Below are positions 1-6,854 of a stretch of DNA of 12,556 nucleotides, piece by piece (the first letter of the stretch is position 1; each line of letters starts with the position of its first letter). The notes under the pieces are model-generated. The model made no database searches, was not told the DNA's origin, and worked only from the letters and a program-made list of their open reading frames with translations. This DNA is from Betaproteobacteria bacterium (GTDB lineage: Bacteria > Pseudomonadota > Gammaproteobacteria > Burkholderiales > SG8-39): NCBI GenBank assembly GCA_005888925.1, contig VBCP01000458.1:1-12556 (forward strand), written 5' to 3'. A program made the position numbers and the translations under genes.

Positions 1-678
1 GGCGCGCATCTGTATAAGAACGTGCCGTATGACGCGCTCAAGGACTTCACGCATATCACGATGGTGGCTTCCGGGCCTTACGTGCTGGTGGTCAACCCGC
101 AGAAGGTGCCGGTGAACTCGGTGCGCGAGCTCATCGCCTCGGCGAAGGCGAAGCCCGGCGCGATCGACTATGCAAGCTCGGGCAACGGCAGCTCGCAGCA
201 CCTGGTCGGTGCGTTGTTCAATTCGATGGCCGGCGTGCAGCTTAACCACGTGCCTTACAAGGGCAGCGGTCCGGCGATGCAGGATCTGCTGGGCGGACAG
301 GTCGGCGTGTCGTTCGCTGGCGTACCGAACGTGCTTGGGCAGGTGCGCAGCGGCAAGCTCAAGGCGCTCGGCGTCACGACGCCGAAGCGCTGGTTCGCGC
401 TGCCCGAAGTGCCGACCATCGCCGAAGCCGGCATTCCCGGTTACGAAGCGACGCTCTGGCTCAGCATCTCAGGACCGGCCGGCATGCCGGCGCCGATCGT
501 CCAGCGCCTCTACGCCGAAATCAGCAAGGCATTGCAGGATCCGGGCTTGCGCGAGAGCTTCCGCGCGGTCGGCGTCGAGCCCGACGCAACCAGTGGCGAG
601 GAGCTCATGCGCTACATGCGCTCCGAAGATGAAAAATGGGGGAAGGTCGTGAAGGAGACCGGCGCGACGGTCAACTGA
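1..678 (+). CDS. TctC/Bug-family periplasmic solute-binding protein, 5' end cut off by window
   Basis: This is the C-terminal part (225 codons plus stop) of a tripartite tricarboxylate transporter receptor of the Bug/TctC family. These secreted proteins bind small carboxylates or related solutes in the periplasm and deliver them to TctAB-type permeases, or act as orphan receptors. The reading frame is open from base 1 (GAHLYKNVPYD...), so the start and signal peptide lie outside the window; the GTG at 22 is an internal Val. Family hallmarks seen are FTHITMVASGPYVLVVNP, YASSGNGSSQHL, HVPYKGSGPAMQDLLGGQV and VPTIAEAGIPGYE. The protein ends with the usual short helical tail after the PAGMPAP segment. 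No tctA or tctB lies downstream, so it may be one of the many orphan Bug receptors of Burkholderiales. The ligand cannot be read from the sequence. Family call is firm. Confidence 0.93.
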   Translation, partial: GAHLYKNVPYDALKDFTHITMVASGPYVLVVNPQKVPVNSVRELIASAKAKPGAIDYASSGNGSSQHLVGALFNSMAGVQLNHVPYKGSGPAMQDLLGGQVGVSFAGVPNVLGQVRSGKLKALGVTTPKRWFALPEVPTIAEAGIPGYEATLWLSISGPAGMPAPIVQRLYAEISKALQDPGLRESFRAVGVEPDATSGEELMRYMRSEDEKWGKVVKETGATVN

Positions 679-717
679 GTCGTGGTCTTTTCCTTTTCTG
701 ACTCCGTCCGAGGAATT

Positions 718-749
718 TTGACGCGGCAGGGCCGGTGTTTCGGCATAGA
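718..749 (+). promoter_or_regulatory. Possible weak promoter for the small lipoprotein gene
   Basis: TTGACG at 718-723 matches five of six -35 consensus bases. The only -10-like sequences downstream are poor: GGCATA at 742-747 with an 18-nt spacer, or CATAGA at 744-749 with 20. The 80-base gap between the tctC stop and the lipoprotein ATG shows no convincing terminator. Read-through from tctC is therefore an equally good explanation for expression of the lipoprotein gene. Low confidence. Confidence 0.25.
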
Positions 750-758
750 GTCCTGCGC

Positions 759-959
759 ATGAAAACACTTCTCGTCATCGCCGCCGCCGCGGCCCTCGCG
801 GGTTGCGGCGTCGAAGCCGTCGGCACCGCCGCCACCGCTGCGTCGATCAAGAAGCAGGAACTGGAGCAAGGCCAAAGAACCATGCAGCAGACCCAGCAGA
901 AGATCGACGCAGCAATGCAGCAGATGCAGCAGCGCGCCGGCGGGTCGACCGAACAGTAG
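759..959 (+). CDS. Small secreted lipoprotein with Gln/Met-rich helical tail, function unknown
   Basis: This encodes a 66-residue protein beginning MKTLLVIAAAAALAGCG. It has a short charged N-terminus, a hydrophobic stretch and a lipobox LAGC, with Cys16 as the predicted lipidated residue. After cleavage the mature peptide is only about 51 residues. It has an Ala/Thr/Val-rich linker and then a polar segment (KKQELEQGQ, MQQTQQK, AAMQQMQQ), probably one amphipathic or coiled helix. The ATG at 759 is preferred over an upstream GTG at 735, because the latter would put charged residues before the signal peptide; a GAG at 748-750 could be a weak ribosome-binding site. It follows tctC on the same strand, and its stop TAG directly abuts the icmF stop on the other strand. 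Similar tiny lipoproteins occur in betaproteobacteria, from memory; no function is known to me. Confidence 0.75.
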   Translation: MKTLLVIAAAAALAGCGVEAVGTAATAASIKKQELEQGQRTMQQTQQKIDAAMQQMQQRAGGSTEQ

Positions 960-3900
960 CTACATGCTGCGGCGGTACTGGCCGCCGACCTCGAAGAGCG
1001 CGTGCGTGATCTGCCCGAGCGAGCAGACGCGCACCGCGTCCATCAGCACCTCGAACACGTTCTCGTCGCGGATCACCGCATCGCGCAGCCGCTCGAGCAT
1101 CGCGGGCGTCTCGCTCCTATTCCGGGCGTGGAATTCCCGCAGCCGCTTCAACTGCGAGCGCTTCTCGTCCTCGGTCGAGCGGATGAGCTCCAGCTTCTGC
1201 GGCGTCGGGTCGCCGTGCGGGTTGCGGAAAGTGTTGACGCCGATGATCGGATACGAGCCGTCGTGCTTCTTGTGCTCGTAGTAGAGCGACTCCTCCTGGA
1301 TCTTGCTGCGCTGGTAGCCGGTCTCCATGGCCCCCAGCACGCCGCCGCGGCTGGAGATCGCTTCGAACTCCTTCAGCACCGCTTCCTCGACCAGATCGGT
1401 CAGCTCCTCCATCAGGAACGAGCCCTGGTTCGGGTTCTCGTTCTTCGCCACGCCCCACTCCTTGTTGATGATCATCTGGATCGCCATGGCGCGGCGCACC
1501 GATTCCTCGGTGGGCGTGGTGATCGCCTCATCGTAGGCGTTGGTGTGCAACGAATTGGTGTTGTCGTAGGTTGAAATCAGCGCCTGCAGCGTCGTGCGGA
1601 TGTCGTTGAACGCGATCTCCTGCGCATGCAGCGAGCGCCCGGAAGTCTGCGAGTGGAACTTGAGCTTCTGGCTGCGCTCGTTGCCGCCGTAGCGGTTCTT
1701 CAGCGCCACGGCCCAGATGCGCCGCGCCACGCGCCCGAGCACCGCGTACTCCGGGTCCATGCCGTAGGAGAAGAAGAACGACAGGTTCGGCGCGAAGTCG
1801 TCGATCTTCATGCCGCGCGCGAGATAGGCCTCGACGAACGTAAAACCATTGGCCAGCGTGAACGCCAATTGGGAAATGGGATTGGCCCCAGCCTCGGCGA
1901 TGTGATAGCCGGAGATCGACACCGAGTAGAAGTTCTTCACGTCGTTGGCGATGAAGTATTCCTGGATGTCGCCCATCACCTTGAGCGAGAACTCGGTCGA
2001 GAAGATGCAGGTGTTCTGGCCCTGGTCCTCCTTGAGGATGTCGGCCTGCACCGTGCCGCGCACGGCGGCCAAAGTCTTGGCTTTTATCTTCCGGAGTTCT
2101 TCCGCGCTGGGCTTGTGGCCCAGTTTCTCGACCTGCTGATCAATGGCGGTGTTGAAGAACATCGCCAGGATCGTCGGTGCCGGGCCGTTGATCGTCATCG
2201 ACACGGACGTGGCCGGGTCGCACAGGTCGAAGCCCGAGTAGAGCACCTTCATGTCCTCCAGCGTCGCGATGGAGACGCCGGAGTTGCCGACCTTGCCGTA
2301 GATGTCGGGGCGCTCGTCGGGGTCGAAGCCGTAGAGCGTGACCGAGTCGAAGGCGGTCGAGAGGCGCTTCGCCGGCAGGTCCTTCGACAGCAGGTGAAAG
2401 CGCCGGTTGGTGCGGAACGGATCGCCTTCGCCCGCGAACATGCGCGTCGGGTCCTCGTTCTCGCGCTTGAAGTGAAATACGCCGGCGGTGAACGGGAACT
2501 CGCCCGGCAGGTTCTCGCGCATGCGCCAGCGCAGGAGCTCGCCGTGATCCTCGAACCTCGGCAGGGCCACCTTGGGCAGCTTGGTGCCGGAAAGCGAAGT
2601 GCTGGTGAGCCGCGTGCGAAGCTCCTTGCCGCGCACCTTCACGACCTGCTCGTCGCCGGAGTAGGCCTTCACCGTCTTCGGCCAGCTGTCGATAAGCTTC
2701 TTCGCTTCGGCGGCGAGCGCCGCTTCCTTCTCGTCGATCAGCGTGCCGATCTCGGGCACGTCCTTGCCGAGCATCGTCTGCGTCGCGCGGAGCTGCTGGC
2801 GCGCGCGGGCAAGCTGGGATTGCTGCCCGATATGAACGTGGTAGCCGCGCACGCTCTCGGCAATCTCCGCGAGGTAGCGCTGCCGCTTGGCGGGAATGAT
2901 GACGTGCACGCTCGATGAAGCCTTGCTCTCGGGCCTCGGCAGCCGTCGCTCGCCAAGTTTCAAACCTTTGGCGGACAGCTGATCGGCGATCGCGTGATAC
3001 AGCGCGGTGACGCCATCGTCGTTGAAACGGGCGGCGATGGTGCCGAATACCGGCATCGATTCCGGCGATGCGCGGAATGCCTCGCGGTTGCGCTGCACCT
3101 GCTTGCGCACGTCGCGCAGGGCGTCTTCGGCGCCCTTGCGGTCGAACTTGTTGATCGCCACGAAATCGGCGAAATCCAGCATGTCGATCTTCTCGAGCTG
3201 GCTCGCGGCGCCGAATTCCGGGGTCATCACGTAGAGCGAGACGTCGGCGTGCGGCACGATGGCGGCGTCGCCCTGGCCGATGCCCGCGGTCTCGATGATG
3301 ACGAGGTCGTAACCGGCCGCCTTGCACGCGGCGATGGCATCGCCGATCGCCGCCGAAAGCTCGCCGCCGGTATCGCGCGTGGCGAGCGAGCGCATGAAGG
3401 TGCGGCCGCCGTGGATTGCGTTCATGCGGATGCGATCGCCGAGCAGCGCGCCACCGGTCTTGCGCCGCGTCGGATCCACGGAGAGCACGGCGATGCCGAG
3501 CTCGTCGCCCTGGTCGAGGCGGAAGCGCCGCACCAGCTCGTCGGTGAGCGAGCTCTTGCCGGCGCCGCCGGTACCGGTCACGCCGAGAACCGGGGCCGGC
3601 TTCGCGTCCAGCTTGCCCTTGAAGGCGCCGAGCTCGATGGCGGTAATGATCTGCGCGAGCGAGCGAGCGTTGCCGGGCTCGAGCTCCTTCGGCGCGTGCT
3701 GCGCGAGATCGAAGTCGCAGCGCGCCAGGATGTCGTTGATCATGCCCTGCAGGCCCATGCGCTGGCCGTCTTCCGGCGAATAGATGCGCGCGACGCCGTA
3801 GTCCTGCAGCTCCTTGATCTCGGCGGGAACGATCACGCCGCCGCCGCCGCCGAACACCTGGATCTGCGCGCCGCCGCGGCTCTTCAGCAGATCGACCATG

Positions 3901-4160
3901 TACTTGAAGAACTCGAGGTGGCCGCCCTGGTACGACGAGATCGCTATGCCCTGCACGTCCTCCTGCAGCGCCGCGCTGACGATTTCCTCGACCGAGCGGT
4001 TGTGCCCGAGGTGGATCACCTCGGCGCCCGAGCCCTGCAGGATGCGCCGCATGATGTTGATCGATGCGTCGTGGCCGTCGAACAGGCTCGCCGCGGTGAC
4101 GAAGCGGATCTTGTGCTTGGCCTTGTAGACGAGCTTGGCGGAGTCGGAGAGGTCCGTCAT
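960..4160 (-). CDS. icmF: Fused isobutyryl-CoA mutase IcmF (B12 domain, MeaB-like GTPase chaperone, mutase domain)
   Basis: This is a 1066-residue adenosylcobalamin-dependent enzyme that interconverts isobutyryl-CoA and n-butyryl-CoA in the cytoplasm. It carries its own G-protein chaperone for cofactor loading. Domains in order: B12-binding (about 15-150), with FDGHDAS and His30 as the expected cobalt ligand and a GGGGG run at 104-108; GTPase (about 190-400), with P-loop GTGGAGKS 196-203, ETAG 290-293 and NKFD 337-340; a linker; and the mutase barrel (about 535-1066), with SISGYH ending at the catalytic His753. Aligned by hand to methylmalonyl-CoA mutase, the substrate-selecting Tyr89 and Arg207 become Phe575 (TRMFAG) and Gln715 (GQNTCIF). 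This pair defines isobutyryl-CoA mutases. Length is close to known IcmF proteins. The gene lies 31 nt after the aldolase gene, with a palindrome between. No clear Shine-Dalgarno precedes the ATG. Its stop abuts the convergent lipoprotein gene. Confidence 0.96.
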   Translation of the reverse strand: MTDLSDSAKLVYKAKHKIRFVTAASLFDGHDASINIMRRILQGSGAEVIHLGHNRSVEEIVSAALQEDVQGIAISSYQGGHLEFFKYMVDLLKSRGGAQIQVFGGGGGVIVPAEIKELQDYGVARIYSPEDGQRMGLQGMINDILARCDFDLAQHAPKELEPGNARSLAQIITAIELGAFKGKLDAKPAPVLGVTGTGGAGKSSLTDELVRRFRLDQGDELGIAVLSVDPTRRKTGGALLGDRIRMNAIHGGRTFMRSLATRDTGGELSAAIGDAIAACKAAGYDLVIIETAGIGQGDAAIVPHADVSLYVMTPEFGAASQLEKIDMLDFADFVAINKFDRKGAEDALRDVRKQVQRNREAFRASPESMPVFGTIAARFNDDGVTALYHAIADQLSAKGLKLGERRLPRPESKASSSVHVIIPAKRQRYLAEIAESVRGYHVHIGQQSQLARARQQLRATQTMLGKDVPEIGTLIDEKEAALAAEAKKLIDSWPKTVKAYSGDEQVVKVRGKELRTRLTSTSLSGTKLPKVALPRFEDHGELLRWRMRENLPGEFPFTAGVFHFKRENEDPTRMFAGEGDPFRTNRRFHLLSKDLPAKRLSTAFDSVTLYGFDPDERPDIYGKVGNSGVSIATLEDMKVLYSGFDLCDPATSVSMTINGPAPTILAMFFNTAIDQQVEKLGHKPSAEELRKIKAKTLAAVRGTVQADILKEDQGQNTCIFSTEFSLKVMGDIQEYFIANDVKNFYSVSISGYHIAEAGANPISQLAFTLANGFTFVEAYLARGMKIDDFAPNLSFFFSYGMDPEYAVLGRVARRIWAVALKNRYGGNERSQKLKFHSQTSGRSLHAQEIAFNDIRTTLQALISTYDNTNSLHTNAYDEAITTPTEESVRRAMAIQMIINKEWGVAKNENPNQGSFLMEELTDLVEEAVLKEFEAISSRGGVLGAMETGYQRSKIQEESLYYEHKKHDGSYPIIGVNTFRNPHGDPTPQKLELIRSTEDEKRSQLKRLREFHARNRSETPAMLERLRDAVIRDENVFEVLMDAVRVCSLGQITHALFEVGGQYRRSM

Positions 4161-4166
4161 GCCAGG

Positions 4167-4195
4167 AGCCTAGTTGACGTTTACGTAAACGTCAA
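4167..4195 (-). promoter_or_regulatory. Putative icmF promoter with operator in the spacer
   Basis: Read on the minus strand, TTGACG (4195-4190) is a good -35, and 17 bases later TAGGCT (4172-4167) keeps the key TA...T of a -10. The palindrome covers the -35 and nearly the whole spacer, so a bound protein would control RNA polymerase directly. The expected start of transcription, about 7 bases past the -10, falls at position 4160, the A of the icmF ATG. The mRNA could therefore be leaderless, in agreement with the lack of a Shine-Dalgarno. The -10 matches only three of six bases, so this is a prediction. Confidence 0.45.
4174..4195. promoter_or_regulatory. Perfect 22-bp palindromic operator upstream of icmF
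   Basis: The left arm TTGACGTTTAC is followed directly by its exact reverse complement, giving a 22-bp palindrome with no mismatch and no spacer. It contains ACGT three times at 6-bp steps (4177, 4183, 4189) and has only 8 G/C in 22 bases in a GC-rich region. It overlaps the TGA of the aldolase gene (4194-4192) and ends 13 bp before the icmF ATG. No T-tract follows on either strand, so a terminator is unlikely. Perfect dyads of this kind are typical of dimeric TetR- or MerR-family regulators of acyl-CoA catabolism. The ACGT-rich pattern recalls LiuR-type sites, from memory and unchecked. No regulator gene is in the window. Confidence 0.8.
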
Positions 4196-4968
4196 TCTCG
4201 GTAGGACGGATCTCGCGCATCCAGCAGGCGCAGCATCGCGGCGAAGACGTCCTGGTTGGTGCGCGCCTCGCCCGGACCGGATTCGCCCAGCATCCGGTCA
4301 ATCACCTGCGGCGAAAGCCGGTTGATCTCGCCGCCGGCGAGCGCGGCTGCCAGCTGCACGTCGCATGCGCGCTGCAGCGTCCACAGGCGCAGGAAAGCCT
4401 CGGCGACGTTCGTTCCCCACGAGAGCAGTCCGTGGTTGCGCAGGATCATCACCTGCTTGTCGCCCAGATCGCGCACCAGGCTTTCGCGCTCCGAGAGATC
4501 CACCGTGACGCCTTGTAGCTCGTGATAGGCGACGCGGTCATGGAGCATCGCGCCATAGAAGTTGTCGCTGGAGAGGCCTTCCTTCAGGCACGACACGGCG
4601 ATGCCGTTGGTGGTGTGCGTATGCATCACGCAATGCGCATGCGCGACCGCGCCGTGAATGGCGGAATGGATCACGAAGCCCGCGCGGTTCACGGGCCACT
4701 TGCTCTCGCGCAGCACGTTGCCTTCGAGATCGATCAGCACGAGGCTCGACGCAGTGATCTCGCGGTAGTACAGGCCGAAGGGGTTGATCAGGAAGCGCGG
4801 CTCGGAGCCCGGCACGCGCAGCGTGATGTGATTGAAGATGAGCTCGGTCCAGCCAAGCATGTCGAAGATGCGATAGCACGCGGCCAGCTCGACGCGCGCC
4901 TGGCGCTCGGCCTCGGTCATCGGCAGCTCTTTTGCCGTGCGAGCGGCGGTGGGCATGTAGATGGTCAT
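4192..4968 (-). CDS. Class II aldolase/adducin-family protein
   Basis: This is a 258-residue cytoplasmic protein of the class II aldolase/adducin fold, whose members include L-fuculose-1-phosphate and ribulose-5-phosphate enzymes and many uncharacterised aldolases. The zinc ligands are visible: His116 and His118 in VMHTHTTNG, and His179 in LRNHG. Other family marks are TELIFNHITLRVP near 41-53 and INPFGLYY near 61-68. The usual substrate is a phosphorylated or keto sugar/acid, but the reaction here cannot be assigned. Start choice is open. The ATG at 4968 lies 9 nt after the tlpA stop without a clear ribosome-binding site. An internal ATG at 4920 (Met17, MTEAERQAR) has AAAGAG upstream and matches where homologues usually begin. 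The last codons run into the icmF palindrome. A functional link with IcmF is not obvious. Confidence 0.88.
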   Translation of the reverse strand: MTIYMPTAARTAKELPMTEAERQARVELAACYRIFDMLGWTELIFNHITLRVPGSEPRFLINPFGLYYREITASSLVLIDLEGNVLRESKWPVNRAGFVIHSAIHGAVAHAHCVMHTHTTNGIAVSCLKEGLSSDNFYGAMLHDRVAYHELQGVTVDLSERESLVRDLGDKQVMILRNHGLLSWGTNVAEAFLRLWTLQRACDVQLAAALAGGEINRLSPQVIDRMLGESGPGEARTNQDVFAAMLRLLDARDPSYRD

Positions 4969-4977
4969 GGCGGGAGT

Positions 4978-5520
4978 TTACTCTGCTGAAATCGCGCGCC
5001 GTAGCTGCGCCAGCACTTCCGGCGAATCCCACTTGACCGCGCCGAGATGACGGCCGATCTCGCGACCCGCCCGGTCGACGAGCAGGGTGGCCGGCAGTCC
5101 GGCGGCGTCGATAGTGAATGCGGCCTTGGCCGACGGATCGACATAAAGGGGCAGCGTCTTGATGCCGATCTCGGAGAAGAACCTGCGCGCGATCGGCACG
5201 CCCTGCTGGTCGACCGAGAGCGCGACCACCTGGAAGCGTTCGCCGCCTAACTGCGCCTGCAGCCGATCAAGCGCCGGCATCTCTTCGCGGCATGGGGCGC
5301 ACCACGTGGCCCAGATGTTGAGGACCACGACCTTGCCCCGAAAGTCCGCGAGGGACAGCGCGCGACCCGCGCCATCCACGAAGCGCAGCTCGGGAATCGC
5401 CTTGGGCTTTGCCGCGCGCGCGAACGGCGTCGCGCTCGACTGCCAGTACGAAAGGTAAATGCCCGCCGCGGCGGCGGCGACTGCCACCCCGGCAAAAATG
5501 AGCGCGATGCGCAGCTTCAT
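4978..5520 (-). CDS. TlpA-like membrane-anchored thioredoxin-fold thiol-disulfide protein
   Basis: This 180-residue protein has one N-terminal hydrophobic anchor (about residues 5-25, after MKLR). A TlpA/ResA-type thioredoxin domain follows and would face the periplasm. The redox motif is WCAPC (Trp73 to Cys77), preceded by KVVVLNIWAT, and the cis-proline loop is GLP (141-143). The 'LSLADFRGK' lead-in is typical of this family. Such proteins keep specific periplasmic or membrane cysteines reduced, for example in cytochrome c or oxidase maturation. Its client here is unknown. The ATG overlaps the oxB stop as ATGA (5520-5517), which fixes this start and implies coupled translation; the open frame upstream is a shadow of oxB. 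No cytochrome maturation genes are nearby, so its place in a metabolic operon is unexplained. Confidence 0.9.
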   Translation of the reverse strand: MKLRIALIFAGVAVAAAAAGIYLSYWQSSATPFARAAKPKAIPELRFVDGAGRALSLADFRGKVVVLNIWATWCAPCREEMPALDRLQAQLGGERFQVVALSVDQQGVPIARRFFSEIGIKTLPLYVDPSAKAAFTIDAAGLPATLLVDRAGREIGRHLGAVKWDSPEVLAQLRRAISAE

Positions 5521-6854
5521 GCGCGACGCAGGATCGCCCGCGCGCAGTTGTAGCCCGCCAGGCCGGGAACGGCTGGATGCATCGCCTGACCGCACAGCCA
5601 CAACCCGCCGATCGGCGTGCGGTAGCCGGCAAGCTCGGGCAAAGGACGCATCCAGAGTGCCTGGTCGAGCGCGAGCTCCGCCTGATGCGGCTGCCCCTCC
5701 GGCCAATTCCCGGGCGACGCGAGAACCTTGCATTCGGCGATCGGCGGCGCATGCGGAGCCAGCAGCTTGGTCGCGAGCGCGCCGATGTTTGCATCGCCCG
5801 CTTGCTCATGAGGCACGTACTGCAAATGCACCTCGGCGCCTTTGCCGTCCGCGATCAGATCAAGCCAAGGCTGGGCCGACACCCGCCGGTGCTTGGCGTC
5901 GTCATAGGCGCGCTCGACATAGTCGAGCGATGGCGCGAGCGTCAGCGTCTTCCAGTCGGGCGCGCGCTCGAACGCCAGAGCGACCTTGGCGGCCACGCCG
6001 CGGCTGCGGATGTGGCGCAGGGCACGCAGCAGGTCCGGATCGAGCCAGCCGGGTTCGACGAGATCGGCCAAGGTGCGCCGCGGATCAGCCGCCGACACGA
6101 CCAGCGATGCGCGGAGTTCCTCACCGCCCGCGAGCACCACGCCGCTGGCCTGGCCGCCGCGTACGACGATGCGCGCGGCCTTCGCTTCGCGCACGGCGAC
6201 CGCGGAACGCGCGCGCAGCAGCCGCGCCAGATTCGACGCCGGCGTGCGAAACACGCCGGCCGGGCTGCCGGCGTGGTAATGCAGCAGCCGGAAAGCAGTG
6301 CCGGCGGACCGCGGGCCCTGCAGCAAATGGCGCACGGCGTGCGCGCCAAGCGCGCCCTTCAGGACATCGCTTTCGAACCAGTCGTCGAGCAGCTCGGCCA
6401 CCGGCATCGGCAGCAGGCGCATCAGGTCCTCCATGCCTTGCCGCCCCAGCCGGCGCAGCCTGAAAGCAAATCGCAGATCGACCAGGCTCGGCGGGGCCTC
6501 GACGTACAGGCGTTCGAGCAACTGGGCGAGCCTTGCCATGCGCTCGCAGAAGCGCGGCCAGCTTTCGGCGTCGCGCGCACTGACGCGCCCGATGGCCTCG
6601 ACGCTGCGCGCCATGTCTCGCCAGAGCTCCAGCACGCCGCCGTCACCGAGCGGCACGCGCAGCCACGGATCGGGCAGAGCGATGGTGAGGGCGCTAAGCG
6701 CCAACTCGCGCACGAGTTGCGGCGGCACCCAACCGATCGTGCGCCCGCGCGGCGTGTCCTCCTGCAGCACCGTGACGCTGCGGCCCGCGCGCGCCAGAAG
6801 TTCCGCCGCAACCAGGGCGTTCGCCTCTGCGCCGATGACGATGACGTCGCTCAG
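5517..6854 (-). CDS. Degenerate phytoene-dehydrogenase-like oxidoreductase paralogue (oxB), likely CTG start
   Basis: This is a roughly 445-residue protein of the phytoene dehydrogenase-like/FAD amine oxidase superfamily and a tandem paralogue of the gene just upstream. Shared landmarks are WFES..LKG, GPRS.GTA..LLHY, VVSAADPRRT, ERAYDDAK and YRTPI.GL. Its cofactor motifs are eroded. The N-terminal GxGxxG reads GAEANA, the acidic residue after strand 2 is Gln (VLQED), the VGG segment is replaced by PRGRT, and the C-terminal HPGGG reads HPAVPG. About 85 residues are missing relative to the paralogue. No ATG, GTG or TTG in frame precedes the Rossmann segment. The frame joins the oxA stop as CTGA (6854-6851), so CTG at 6854 is the best start. 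Possible roles are an FAD-poor partner subunit of oxA or a diverged enzyme. It ends in an ATGA overlap with tlpA. Substrate unknown. Confidence 0.82.
   Translation of the reverse strand: MSDVIVIGAEANALVAAELLARAGRSVTVLQEDTPRGRTIGWVPPQLVRELALSALTIALPDPWLRVPLGDGGVLELWRDMARSVEAIGRVSARDAESWPRFCERMARLAQLLERLYVEAPPSLVDLRFAFRLRRLGRQGMEDLMRLLPMPVAELLDDWFESDVLKGALGAHAVRHLLQGPRSAGTAFRLLHYHAGSPAGVFRTPASNLARLLRARSAVAVREAKAARIVVRGGQASGVVLAGGEELRASLVVSAADPRRTLADLVEPGWLDPDLLRALRHIRSRGVAAKVALAFERAPDWKTLTLAPSLDYVERAYDDAKHRRVSAQPWLDLIADGKGAEVHLQYVPHEQAGDANIGALATKLLAPHAPPIAECKVLASPGNWPEGQPHQAELALDQALWMRPLPELAGYRTPIGGLWLCGQAMHPAVPGLAGYNCARAILRRA

Noticed and set aside
657..695. Possible terminator after tctC (GACCG/CGGTC hairpin with a following T-rich stretch)
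   Set aside because: The stem is only 5 bp, lies within the coding end, and the T-rich stretch is about 15 bases downstream and interrupted by C.
4174..4195. Palindrome read as an intrinsic terminator of the aldolase gene
   Set aside because: The stem is AT-rich with no loop bases and no T-tract follows on either strand; an operator explains it better.
1002..4325. Long plus-strand open frames opposite icmF (for example 1626-2918 and 2994-4325)
   Set aside because: They are antisense shadows caused by high GC content; their translations are low-complexity Arg/Ala/Val/His-rich and match no family, whereas the minus strand is a full IcmF.
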